A stretch of 64,000 bases of DNA from assembly GCA_035578905.1 (NCBI GenBank), contig JAQJVL010000047.1, positions 3,732,236 to 3,796,235 on the forward strand. Reading direction: 5' to 3'. Below, one piece after another: positions 1-9,643 of this stretch; the first letter of the stretch is position 1, and every line of letters begins with the position of its first letter. The DNA is from Stictocephala bisonia. Lineage: Eukaryota; Arthropoda; Insecta; Hemiptera; Membracidae. Both the position numbers and the translations under genes were made by a program. A model generated the notes under the pieces. The model saw only the letters and a list, made by a program, of their open reading frames with translations, had not been told where the DNA came from and searched no databases.

Positions 1-1545
1 AGAAATGTTTGGTGAAGGTGACGTGTTTGTATCAGAAGTGACGTGAGGGTAACACAGATGTTAGGGATAGGTGCCAAATTGGCTGGTCTGTGTGTCTTAA
101 GTTAATTATCTGGGGATCCGTTCACTTGATGAGAGCCTAAGGCGGAGGTTACACATCAAACACGCAAACACTTACCTAATTTACGTAAATATATGTCTAA
201 CAAATCTCTTTTAGGCACTTTTCGTTGTTTCTTTTACATTATCAGGGATAAGTACAAGTTCCCTAAAATTTAAATTATGAAGAATTCACTTGCTGTTTAC
301 ATTGAATCGAAATTAACAAGTTAATTTTACTTGTTTTGAGAATGTAATTTGTTTGTCTATGCAGTTGAAAAACGCAAAACGGGTTGCACATATTTTTATA
401 CGAGCCATTTGTTCTTCGTTAGGTTCTGTTAGTTCTTACAGTTATATCCGCGACTACAACAGCTGCACATTGTGGTACACCAATTTCACACTTTTTATCA
501 TAACATTCCAGTCAATATAAAACTGGAAACAGTAAATAAATAAATAATAAGGTTTGACTTTGGCACACTTATTTTGAAATTGAAATACCTTTCACCTTTA
601 CAATGGTTTCAATTTATTTGCATTTTTATTTTGGCCCCGTTTGGCTACAAACAATTTTTAATTTAATTGCAGTTAAACTTAACCATTGAGATTATTTTAT
701 TGAAATTATTATTGAATAATATTTCATAGTAATAGTCAATATTATTGCCTGAATTAGCTTTTGTTTAGAAATTATTACATTTTATTTGACAATTGTTATT
801 TAAAGATGCGTTCATTATTATAGGCCTATGTCTGACGGCAAACGCAGTATATGACCAAGAGTGATATCCTTGTTTGTTTGTAAAATTATTGTACATTTTG
901 ACTAATATATATCAGAACTATTGATCTATTATTTGGTTAATAATTAATGACACTTTCTAATGAATAATCGGCCTTAGTTTGTGACTACATTCGCTCATCG
1001 ACACTCATCTGACCCATTCGAAATCCACATTCGCCCATATCTTGACGATCGGCGTTTTACGAATAAATAAATCAAACTTTTAAAACCATAAACACATATG
1101 GTTTATACTGACATACTTATGACCCAGGAAATCAAACCATCGTAAAACAAACCGACGAAGTAAAGTCGACCTAGCTGAGACGTGTAGCCGATTACTGCAT
1201 AATTTAAACAAATCTGACCCCCTTCCCCCGCCCCAACTGACAGGTCCGAAACTTCAACAATCTGTTGTCGGATTAGAAGGCGTAATTTGTACAAGTAATT
1301 TATCATCTATTTCTTGCCACTCCTGGTTTACTTTTCGCTGGGTATGGTGAGTGCTTTTACATTTTTCAATTTTAATTGCTAAGATTTTACATTTTCTAAA
1401 ACTATTGGTCTCTTTATAAATATATGAATATCAAGAGTTGGCTTGGTTCATGCAAGTTTAGATTATTTAAAGGTGGAAAATACGATTCACCCTGCATTAT
1501 TGGTTTCAGTTGCAGTACCTTCAATAAACCAAATGTTAAATAAAG
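1..1545. other. AT-rich non-coding DNA, nothing recognised
   Basis: No gene, RNA or repeat structure is visible. Short open frames near 1103-1306 and 1443-1643 have no recognisable motif and no good start context. The stretch lies upstream of the BEL insertion and may be intergenic or part of a far 5' intron of the nervy gene. Confidence 0.4.
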
Positions 1546-1739
1546 GCCCCTACAGACTATACAACCATCGAACAGTCCATCGCACAGATTTAGTTACATT
1601 CCGAGATCTTTACGACGATCGCATAGTGTGGAGGGAATTTTAGAGCTAGTACAGACGTCTGTTCTATGATCGCACGTCGAATGAACATGTCCATCTTTTC
1701 ATGCGACGTCTGTACTAAATCGTATAGTGTGGAGGCAAC
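1546..1739. mobile_element. PIF-Harbinger-like terminal sequences (MITE-like)
   Basis: The segment opens with GCCCCTACAGACTATACAAC followed by ATCG-rich sequence. The same opening recurs at 13346, next to a Harbinger-type transposase fragment. At 1621-1634 and 1717-1736 the complement of a similar end appears (CGCATAGTGTGGAGGG and CGTATAGTGTGGAGGC), so there is one left terminus and two right termini. This suits one or two short non-autonomous copies side by side. The exact borders and the target duplication could not be fixed. The BEL element begins 9 bases after the last terminus. Confidence 0.5.
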
Positions 1740-1744
1740 ACGAC
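1740..1744. repeat. Target-site duplication ACGAC, left copy
   Basis: ACGAC directly precedes the left LTR and is repeated at 8982-8986 directly after the right LTR. A 5-bp duplication is normal for BEL/Pao integration and fixes the element's ends. Confidence 0.9.
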
Positions 1745-2487
1745 TGTTAGGTAATAAGATAATTGTATATAGTTCATATATTCTATAGTTGTAAGCATTG
1801 AAGCTTGGTATTTCACATTCTCACGGAAACCAAGAGAGAGAGAGGGTTATCTGTCCTCAGAATAGGCATCACGCCACCCCGTAACTCGAGTTCTTATTGG
1901 TGGACTAGAATTACTCTCGCCTGATGCGATGCGAGGCGTCGTTTTCACCCCAGATCTCACGGCAGTCTCAATGTGCACACACCTCGCTCGCGTGGTCTCT
2001 CTCTCGTCTAGACCTCACGTAGACTCTCGACAGCACGGTACTCTCAACGCTTACGCACCTCTCTCGCGTGTTCTCTTTCCCCAATCAACAATTAGTGTGT
2101 GTGCTTTAACTTTTAACTTTGTGCTACTCATCCAGACCTTCAAGAACTTCGTTTGTGCGGTACGTGATCGGTCTCCTGGACTTTCGAAGCGTCCGTACTT
2201 CCGCGACTACTCTTCAGTGCTCTAGGACTGTGGTCAAGGAAGGTGGACTGGATTACCATAAGTGTCTCCAACTACTCCTGCTGGACAAGTGTGCACCTAA
2301 GCTCTGTGGTGAGTTAATTTTTTATTATTCTAGCATTTCCCTATTCACTAGATTCTCTCGTCTGCTCCAGAAGAGCAGTGGTCCTCCGTACTTATTAACG
2401 TTCTCTACTCACTCTCTCTTTGAACATTTTTGGGATAACTCATTCACTCAACATTTTTGCTCCTCCAAACCGGATCAATCCTCAACA
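1745..2487 (+). repeat. BEL 5' LTR
   Basis: It begins TGTTAGGTAA and ends CTCAACA, with a short terminal inverted repeat (TGTT/AACA). It matches 8240-8981 almost throughout; the differences cluster near 2315-2385 and at the last few bases. Open frames inside it occur in both LTRs and are chance frames. Confidence 0.93.
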
Positions 2488-2491
2488 TTTT

Positions 2492-2509
2492 TGGTCAGCT
2501 CCGGGACGG
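2492..2509 (+). other. Probable primer-binding site of the BEL element
   Basis: TGGTCAGCTCCGGGACGG lies five bases after the 5' LTR. The leading TGG pairs with the CCA of a tRNA 3' end, which is where and how a PBS should look. I could not identify the tRNA. Confidence 0.55.
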
Positions 2510-3818
2510 ATAAATTGTATCATCCGTGGACAACAGCCATTTATTTATATTTAATTAATTGTGTTAATTACAACAAAAACTCTAATCAACAAAGAGATTA
2601 ATTGATCCACTATTCTCTCTCTCAATTGAATTGCTAATTTTTAAAACAAAAGAAACATTTTTTCGACTCAATTGTTTCTTTTACAATCAATCATTATTTT
2701 CTACTAATGAAACAGTTTGGCAAAGTTAAGTGTTGTGATGTACAGTTCAAGTATCTAAAACCTGTTCTCAACCCCTTGCACTAGAAATAGCCGCGCGAAG
2801 CGATCAATACCTCGACAGGAAATTCCAGCGACTCTCTCTCTCTCTCTAAGGTTGAAATGTCAACAACTGTCAAATAAACATTGTTGTTTGTTTACATTCT
2901 TGACTTGTATTGATTTACTTTGTATGAATTATATTATTTTTGCTCTTACTTTGTTGCACTAATACCGTAGAGTGTTCTGTATGTTTTGTATGACTGTATT
3001 AGAATAATTATTCACCCTATTTTAATAGCAATTTGGACATAGATTTTCTATTCTAACAAGGTTATATGAGATTGTTGTTTTTCTCACTTATAAAGTAACA
3101 TTGAGTGTCCAGCATTAACAGTCAAATAGTAGGCTTTGTCATTAACTATCACAAAGGTATTTATTCATATTTTAATTAGTTCAATCGTAATAATTGATTT
3201 TTATCAATCAAGTAATTGTTAATGCATTTCATGTTATACACATCAGGTTGTTGTTTCTACTTTGATTTCTTTGAATGGATTATTATTGTTAGTTATTATT
3301 GATTAGTGATTATCATTTTGTCAATTTTCGTTTGAGCATTTTTGTCTAATATTGTTAAATTCAACAGGTCATAGGTTGCACTAAAAAATTATATGTTAGA
3401 TATGTACTAAAACAAAATGTTTCTGTTGAATTGAAGTTCGCCACATAACTTAAACGTTTGACTACATTAACAAAAGGTATTTTTCTTAGATTTAATTTTA
3501 CTTATTCTCTTTTAATGTTTTTATTATTCCTATGTCATTCATGTTATTAATTACTGTAATTTGTAAAGGAAAATTACTCTTTGAAAAATATTGTTTTTTG
3601 AAAACCTCATAAATTGTTTTGTGTCACTCTCTTTTAAACTGTGTTAATGAAAGTTGAGCCTGTATATTATTTTTTAGTTGATTAATTATCTCATATCTCA
3701 GTGTGTCCAAAATAATTAGCTTGTTTATGCCAAAAAATTTATGTTTAGGAATTTATGTTTTGGTTCATATCACTGTATTGTTGTCTCTTGTAATTAACTA
3801 TCGTTTAATTATCTCACC
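2510..3818 (+). other. Untranslated leader of the BEL element
   Basis: About 1.3 kb of AT-rich sequence between the PBS and the gag start, with no open frame of note. A CT-rich microsatellite lies at 2830-2848. Confidence 0.6.
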
Positions 3819-4838
3819 ATGCCTCCCAAAATGGGTGAATTTAACAGTTCCATCTACTCACGTGTAACTGCTCTTCTCAAAGTGCGTTTTAATAAATTGA
3901 AGGATATTTTAGAAGAATTCTCTACGCAAACTGAATCTCTAACCTCTGTACAAGTTAAACAGCTAAACGCCTTCTCTAATGAAATAAAAAAGAAAAAGGC
4001 TGATTTTGATAATAACCTTCAACGGGTTTTAGCTCTTGATTCTGACGATGGTGTGTCAGATGAAACTTTATCTTCCGACCAAGATGAAGTTGAAACTCTC
4101 TTTGCGTATTTGACAGCAATCATTGAGGTGCTTGCTCCTCCTGTCGAACCAAAAACACCTAGCTCACTGAGTGATAGCAGTAGTGTTTCACATTCTGGAT
4201 CCTCTCTAGTCAGGTTACCAAAAATAGACCTGCAAAAGTTTTCTGGTGACCCACTAACGTGGACAAGTTTTATTAATCTGTTTGATACGACGATTCATCG
4301 TAATGCAAGCCTTTCCAGTGTGGCTAAGTTCCAATACTTACTCAGTGTGTTACAAGGTGATGCTTTAACATTAGTAAAAAGTTTAACTCTCTCCGCACCT
4401 AATTATCTCGTGGCCTATAATTTACTACGAGATAGATATCACAATACTCGCAGGTTGCAATCTCTACACCTCAATCAACTCTTAGACTTACCTGCTGTTA
4501 GTGCTACCTCTTTGAAGGGACTTCGTCAATTCGTGAACATTTTTACTGAACATTCACAAGCCTTGAAGGCATTAGGATTCGATGTAACTCAAAATAACCC
4601 ACTTTTATCTGCATTATTGTTGCGTAAACTTGACAATGAGCTCTGTAAAAAACTTGAAAGTTTTCGATCCAATGCGAATGAAGACTTTAGTCCTCACTCT
4701 TTACCTAGTGTGGAAGAAATAATAAAATATTTGAACATTGAGTGCTCGCAAACTGAAGACGCTAATATACACAACTCTCCTTTTGTGAACAAAAATATCT
4801 CATCACGGTTACAAACTCAACAAAAAACGCTTTGGTAA
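3819..4838 (+). CDS. BEL gag (DUF1759-type capsid region)
   Basis: The 339-residue frame opens with ATG (MPPKMGEFNSS) in good context and is the first long frame after the leader. Residues about 1-110 are charged and helical. Residues about 130-260 carry the Pao-type gag signature around LPKIDLQKFSGDPLTWTSF and YNLLRDRYHNTRRLQ. The protein would assemble the retrotransposon particle and package RNA. It ends at a TAA at 4836-4838, before the zinc knuckles that normally follow. The knuckles are in the minus-one frame, so either one base was lost or gained here, or the element uses recoding. No X-XXY-YYZ slippery heptamer sits in the correct register at the overlap, which favours a mutation. Confidence 0.9.
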   Translation: MPPKMGEFNSSIYSRVTALLKVRFNKLKDILEEFSTQTESLTSVQVKQLNAFSNEIKKKKADFDNNLQRVLALDSDDGVSDETLSSDQDEVETLFAYLTAIIEVLAPPVEPKTPSSLSDSSSVSHSGSSLVRLPKIDLQKFSGDPLTWTSFINLFDTTIHRNASLSSVAKFQYLLSVLQGDALTLVKSLTLSAPNYLVAYNLLRDRYHNTRRLQSLHLNQLLDLPAVSATSLKGLRQFVNIFTEHSQALKALGFDVTQNNPLLSALLLRKLDNELCKKLESFRSNANEDFSPHSLPSVEEIIKYLNIECSQTEDANIHNSPFVNKNISSRLQTQQKTLW

Positions 4839-5671
4839 AAAGGGTGAATTCTTCACATAGTGGCGTCTCTATGATCACAACACAAACCAGTTCTCAGTCA
4901 CAGTCGGGAACTACTAATAAACACAACGCTTGGCAATGTTTTGCTTGTAATAAAACAGGTCACAAAATATATGCTTGTGATACATTTAAAAAGAACTCAC
5001 CTCATGAAAGATACGAGTTAGTAAAAAAACACCAACGTTGTTTCTCATGCCTTGGTAATCACAGCTCGAAAGATTGTCAGTCTAAATCAACGTGTCGCAC
5101 ATGTGACAAGCGACATCATACAATGTTACATTTTGATGTTAAGCTCTCTAGTCAACCCTCTCGAGATAGTCATACGTCCTCTCGACCTCAAGATCAACAT
5201 AATGTTACTTCGAGGGATATAGCTACAACTTCATCTCTTTTTGTCTCTTCTGCTGATGTATTAAATTGCTCTGCCCAAAATAGCTCTAACTCTCTCTCTT
5301 CATCTAATTATACGGTGTTACTCGGTACAGCTCTAATTAAGCTAACCACCTCTCAAGGCATTTCTCATGTTTTTAGAGCATTACTTGACACGGGCTCTAT
5401 GTGTGAACTCCTCTCTGAACGTGCCGCTAATATCTTGAACGACAAGCGACATACTTCAAATCTAAAAATATCTGGACTCGCTCAAAACTCCTCCTCTACA
5501 AAGGGAGCAATGTATCTAAACTTGGAAACGCTCTCCGGCCACACATTGGCCAACAAACATCAGTTTCACATTTTAGATAAAATCTCCGTGGATTTACCAC
5601 GCACTCGTATCGCTTCTGACGTGTGGGACAAGGTCAAGCCTTATACACTCGCTGACCCTTCCTTCCACTAA
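4832..5671 (+). pseudogene. BEL gag zinc knuckles and aspartic protease
   Basis: This frame has no ATG of its own and continues gag in the minus-one frame. About residues 36-90 hold Cys/His knuckles (CFACNKTGHKIYAC, CFSCLGNHSSKDC, CRTCDKRHH), which bind nucleic acid. After a Ser/Thr-rich linker comes a retropepsin-like segment (DUF1758 type) with LLDTGS near residue 186; Asp is the expected catalytic residue. A TAA at 5669-5671 interrupts the frame within a motif that continues as PGGIDVLIG. The downstream polymerase frame is the same, so this is a point-type stop in a formerly continuous polyprotein. Confidence 0.88.
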
Positions 5672-7567
5672 CCTGGTGGCATTGATGTATTAATAGGTAG
5701 CTCTCTGTTACCTCTAATTCTTACTCAAGAGAATCATTCGCTTGGGCCTCACATGCCTCATGTGATAGGCACACACTTCGGCTACATACTCATGGGTCAA
5801 GCTCCTTGTGCTTTGACTACGGATGCTGCGGTCAACTTCTCAATATCTCTTCTGTCTACTAGTGATGATCTCTTGCACTCATCTTTACAACGATTCTGGC
5901 AACAAGAAGAAGCACCACCCGTCAGTGTTAAATCACAAGAAGAGATCACTTGTGACGAATACTTTGTGAAGACTCATACTCGTGACTCAACTGGTCGCTA
6001 TGTTGTGCGACTTCCGTTCAGAACGGATCCCTCTGCTCTTGGCCTCTCTCGAAGTACTGCTGAAAAGCGTTTACTGTCTCTTGAACAAAAATTTAACGCA
6101 CAACCTCAGTTTGCTCAGCTTTACCGCTCATTCATTTCTGAATATCGAGCTCTTGGTCACATGATCAAAATAGACCATGTTGATGACATCCCTCACTATT
6201 ATCTCCCTCATCATGGTGTATTGAAAGACTCTAGCAGTACAACAAAACTTAGGACTGTGTTTGACGCCAGTAGCAACACCAGTTCTGGTTACTCTCTCAA
6301 TGATATTCTTTTCATCGGTAGAAAGTTACAGACTGATATCTGTGACATTATTTTGAACTTCCGGTCTCATAAAATAGTGTTTTCATGTGACATACGCCAG
6401 ATGTTTCGTCAAATAAAAATCCATCCTGACGATCAACATTTTCAACTCATTTTATGGCGTGATGATCCTTCCGCAAAAATATCCACATTCAAACTCACCA
6501 CTGTCACCTACGGGATGAACAGCTCTCCATACTTGGCAATTAAAGCTCTGACTCAACTTGCGGAGGATGAAGGTGCTGACTTTCCTCAGGCAGCTAACTC
6601 ACTACGTCATCATACTTACGTGGATGATATTGTCACTGGTGCAGACTCTGTGGAGGCGGCTCTTGAACTTCAAGACCAGCTCATCCAACTCCTAGGTCGT
6701 GGCGGCTTCGAACTTCGGAAGTGGGCGTCCAACTCCAACCAGCTCCTCGACAGGTTCCCTTCGGAACATCTAGAGACTCCTAGTTTCTTGCAAGAAGCAC
6801 AACTTCATCAATTCTCCATCCTGGGTATGCACTGGTCCCCTGAAGAAGATTGTTTTCGCTATGCCTTCCAATATCAAACAGACAAATTAACCAAGCGCAC
6901 TGTATTAAGCCTCATTGCAAGATTGTACGATCCCTGCGGTTTTCTAGCTCCATTAATCATGGTAGCTAAATGCTATATGCAGCTCCTATGGGCTCAAGGC
7001 CTAAAGTGGGACGATGCTCTCCCCCCTGATCTCGCCGATAAATGGCAATTATTCATTAATGACACTAGCCATTACCTCTCTCAACTCAAGATGCCTCGAG
7101 CTTTTCCGTTAGCCCACTCTAATGTAATTGAATTACACGGCTTTTCTGATGCCTCAGAATGTGGTTATGCCGCAATAGTGTATTTCCGTTGTGAATCTTC
7201 TAGCGGAGAAGTGACTGTGAGACAAATTTTGTCAAAAACTCGTGTGGCCCCTCTGAAACGGGTGACCCTGCCTCGTTCAGAACTTTGTGGAGCTCATCTT
7301 TTGTCTAAGCTAATTGATTATTGCCTTAGACAGTTTTCTCATCTCAAGATTAATGAACTGACACTTTGGTGTGACTCTTCGGTAGTGCTCACGTGGCTAC
7401 AAACACCTACCTACCGATTGAAAACTTTTGTAGCAAATCGTGTCGCTCAAATTCAAGAAATTATTCCTGGTCATCATTGGCGACACATTAAAGGTACAGA
7501 CAATCCAGCCGATTGTGCTTCCCGAGGTGTTCTTGCATCTCAACTCGTCACCCACCCACTGTGGTAG
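5672..7567 (+). pseudogene. BEL reverse transcriptase and RNase H
   Basis: Continues in the protease frame; the first internal ATG is at 5753, giving 604 residues from there. Counted from that ATG, the RT shows LRTVFDASSNTSSGYSLND near 165, the fingers/palm segment CDIRQMFRQIKIHP near 215 (first catalytic Asp), and YVDD at 289-292. The Pao RNase H follows, with HGFSDASECGYAA near 463 and WCDSSVVLTWLQ near 540, and then HIKGTDNPADCASRG. The domain order is complete and the catalytic residues look intact, so this part could still be translated if the stops were bypassed. It ends at a TAG (7565-7567) inside the conserved W-HGPPWL motif, consistent with Trp to stop. Confidence 0.92.
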
Positions 7568-8101
7568 CATGGCCCCCCATGGTTAAGTCTATCTAAGCCT
7601 CACTGGCCGACTCCTAACTTCACACCAATAGAACCACAATTTCAGACTCTATCAATTCAAGTAGAGGCAATGCTAAATTCTCGACCACTTACTGCTCTCA
7701 GCTCAGACCCTTCTGAAATCTCAGTTTTAACACCTGGTCACTTCTTGATTGGTGCTCCTCTGGCTGCCCTACCAGAACCCGATCTCTCTGATGTTCCTAC
7801 CAATCGACTTCGCCATTGGCAACTAGTCCAGGCCTTTCACCAACGCATCTGGCATCGTTGGCAATTGGAATACCTCCACTCTCTACAACAACGTTCTAAA
7901 TGGAGCACTCCCCAGGAGAATCTCAAAATTGGAGATCTCGTCTTGGTGCAATCCCCGACACCACCTCTTACCTGGCCTCTTGGACGTATCACTGACGTTC
8001 ACCCTGGACCTGATGGCACCGTGCGAGTGGTCACCATCAAGACGCCTTCAGGGACTTACACTCGACCTGCAATCAAGGTCTTTCCTCTGCCACTAAACTA
8101 A
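7568..8101 (+). pseudogene. BEL integrase remnant, C-terminal domain only
   Basis: Same frame as the RT. It starts with HGPPWLSLSKPHWP, the end of the RNase H-integrase linker, and after about 20 residues jumps to VEAMLNSRPLTALSSDP and LTPGHFLIGAPL, the DUF5641-type C-terminal region of BEL integrases. The H2C2 zinc-binding domain and the D,D,E catalytic core normally lie between these motifs and are absent. The frame is preserved across the join, so the deletion was a multiple of three. Integration could only happen with integrase supplied by another copy. Confidence 0.9.
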
Positions 8102-8225
8102 GTGGACTCTTAACTTTTAAGAATTTAGTATAACTTAATAATAAGCTCTTTGTCATGTAACTCATCACCCTTTATATGTTGTGTGTAATTTTTTCATTTT
8201 CTCTCTATGTTGAAGTTTATAACTT

Positions 8226-8239
8226 CAAGGTGGCCGGTA
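8226..8239 (+). other. BEL polypurine-type tract
   Basis: CAAGGTGGCCGGTA directly precedes the 3' LTR. It is G/A-rich and in the position where plus-strand DNA synthesis is primed. Confidence 0.6.
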
Positions 8240-8981
8240 TGTTAGGTAATAAGATAATTGTATATAGTTCATATATTCTATAGTTGTAAGCATTGAAGCT
8301 TGGTATTTCACATTCTCACGGAAACCAAGAGAGAGAGAGGGTTATCTGTCCTCAGAATAGGCATCACGCCACCCCGTAACTCGAGTTCTTATTGGTGGAC
8401 TAGAATTACTCTCGCCTGATGCGATGCGAGGCGTCGTTTTCACCCCAGATCTCACGGCAGTCTCAATGTGCACACAACTCGCTCGCGTGGTCTCTCTCTC
8501 GTCTAGACCTCACGTAGACTCTCGACAGCACGGTACTCTCAACGCTTACGCACCTCTCTCGCGTGTTCTCTTTCCCCAATCAACAATTAGTGTGTGTGCT
8601 TTAACTTTTAACTTTGTGCTACTCATCCAGACCTTCAAGAACTTCGTTTGTGCGGTACGTGATCGGTCTCCTGGACTTTCGAAGCGTCCGTACTTCCGCG
8701 ACTACTCTTCAGTGCTCTAGGACTGTGGTCAAGGAAGGTGGACTGGATTACCATAAGTGTCTCCAACTACTCCTGCTGGACAAGTGTGCACCTAAGCTCT
8801 GTGGTGAGTTAACTCTTTTTATTCTAGCATCTCCCTATTCACTAGATTCTCACGTCTGCTCCAGAAGAGCAGTGGTCCTCCGTACTTATTAACGTTCTCT
8901 ACTCACTCTCTCTTTGAACATTTTTGGGATAACTCATTCACTCAACATTTTTGCTCCTCCAAACCGGATCACTCCCCAACA
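8240..8981 (+). repeat. BEL 3' LTR
   Basis: Begins TGTTAGGTAA, ends CCCAACA, and is followed by the ACGAC duplication. Near-identical to 1745-2487. Confidence 0.93.
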
Positions 8982-8986
8982 ACGAC

Positions 8987-9104
8987 AGTCGATCAAGTGT
9001 TGTTACTGCGCATGCGCGGCCCCGCCGCCTTGCCGCTACGCCGATACGTACTAGTGTGACTTAGTATAGTGCCTTTTTATTGCGTACTTGTTTACTTAAT
9101 TAAA
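8987..9104. promoter_or_regulatory. GC-rich block with an NRF-1/Ewg-like palindrome
   Basis: GCGCATGCGC at 9009-9018, followed by GGCCCCGCCGCC, stands out in an AT-rich setting and matches the NRF-1 family binding palindrome. It may be a promoter or a transposon-derived CpG block. No dependable exon follows it, because the next sequence reads as a LINE on the other strand. Weak call. Confidence 0.25.
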
Positions 9105-9643
9105 TTAACTATGGAAACCGCGTCTGTATCACTTTCAGGTAAAGATTTTGTGGCATCAACGAATGACACCAGTTGTACAGAAACAGAAGGAGAAGAAAGA
9201 GGGACAGGAAGTGATTTAATGTTGAATTATAATGACAAACTGAAACAATGTACATATATTTGATCAGATACGTTCATAAACTTAAGCAAAAAAATTAAAA
9301 ATTTTAACGGCCCTATAATTTTCCACCTTCGATTTATCACCAAACTTATGTATTGGATTTACCTTAGATTCTTTCAATTTCTTAGGAAATTGACTCAAAA
9401 CAAGTGAAAGGCTAAACAAATAACACATTGGTGTCGCCAGTACCTCACCTCAAAGCTTTACAATATATGCCGGAATTTGGTCCGATCCTGAAGATCTTTC
9501 CGATTTCAATTCCGTTATGGTGTTCTTCACATCCACTATGGAGAGAGCAGTTATATTAAAACTATCGGAACACAAACTAGGCTTATAAATCTTATACCTG
9601 GATAAATTCTTATCATAAACTGGAGAAAAACAAACGACAAAAG
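9105..9643 (-). pseudogene. LINE (Jockey/CR1-like) RT N-terminal part, degenerate
   Basis: Read on the minus strand from 9643, the translation gives TDKDISNAFVVCFSPVYDKN, then VDVKNTITELKSERSSGSDQ and IPAYIVKL. After a stop it continues FPKKLKESKVNPIHKFGDKS, KVENYRAVKIFNFFA, VYERI and, after a frame change, LVSFVDATKSL. This is the start of a non-LTR reverse transcriptase (conserved SSGPDGIP-like and NYRPI-like motifs), broken by several stops. It is directly continued, across the tandem array, by the linker at 12955-13140. The plus-strand open frame at 9111-9263 is antisense to this and is probably not a gene. Confidence 0.85.

Larger units (their letters stand above)
1745..8981 (+). mobile_element. 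BEL/Pao LTR retrotransposon, defective copy
   Basis: A 7.2-kb element bounded by two nearly identical LTRs of about 743 bp (TGTTAGG...CAACA), each flanked by ACGAC. In order it holds a primer-binding-like site, a 1.3-kb leader, gag, an aspartic protease, reverse transcriptase with RNase H, and only the C-terminal piece of the integrase region. The LTRs differ at only a handful of positions, so insertion is fairly recent. The copy cannot be autonomous: it has a frame change after gag, a stop after the protease, a stop after RNase H, and an in-frame deletion of the integrase zinc-binding and catalytic core. It is on the same strand as nervy, but far upstream of its recognised exons. Confidence 0.95.

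Noticed and set aside
1929..2601. 98- and 160-residue frames in the LTR, the first repeated at 8424
   Set aside because: They lie within both LTRs in regulatory sequence; the second is not conserved between the two LTRs.
9111..9138. Short ATG exon ending CAG/GTAAAG whose phase would fit the nervy exon at 31106
   Set aside because: The phase fits and a GC-rich block lies upstream, but the opposite strand here reads as LINE RT (LVSFVDATKSL...TDAV) continuous with the LINE at 9290-9643. The frame is most simply antisense chance.
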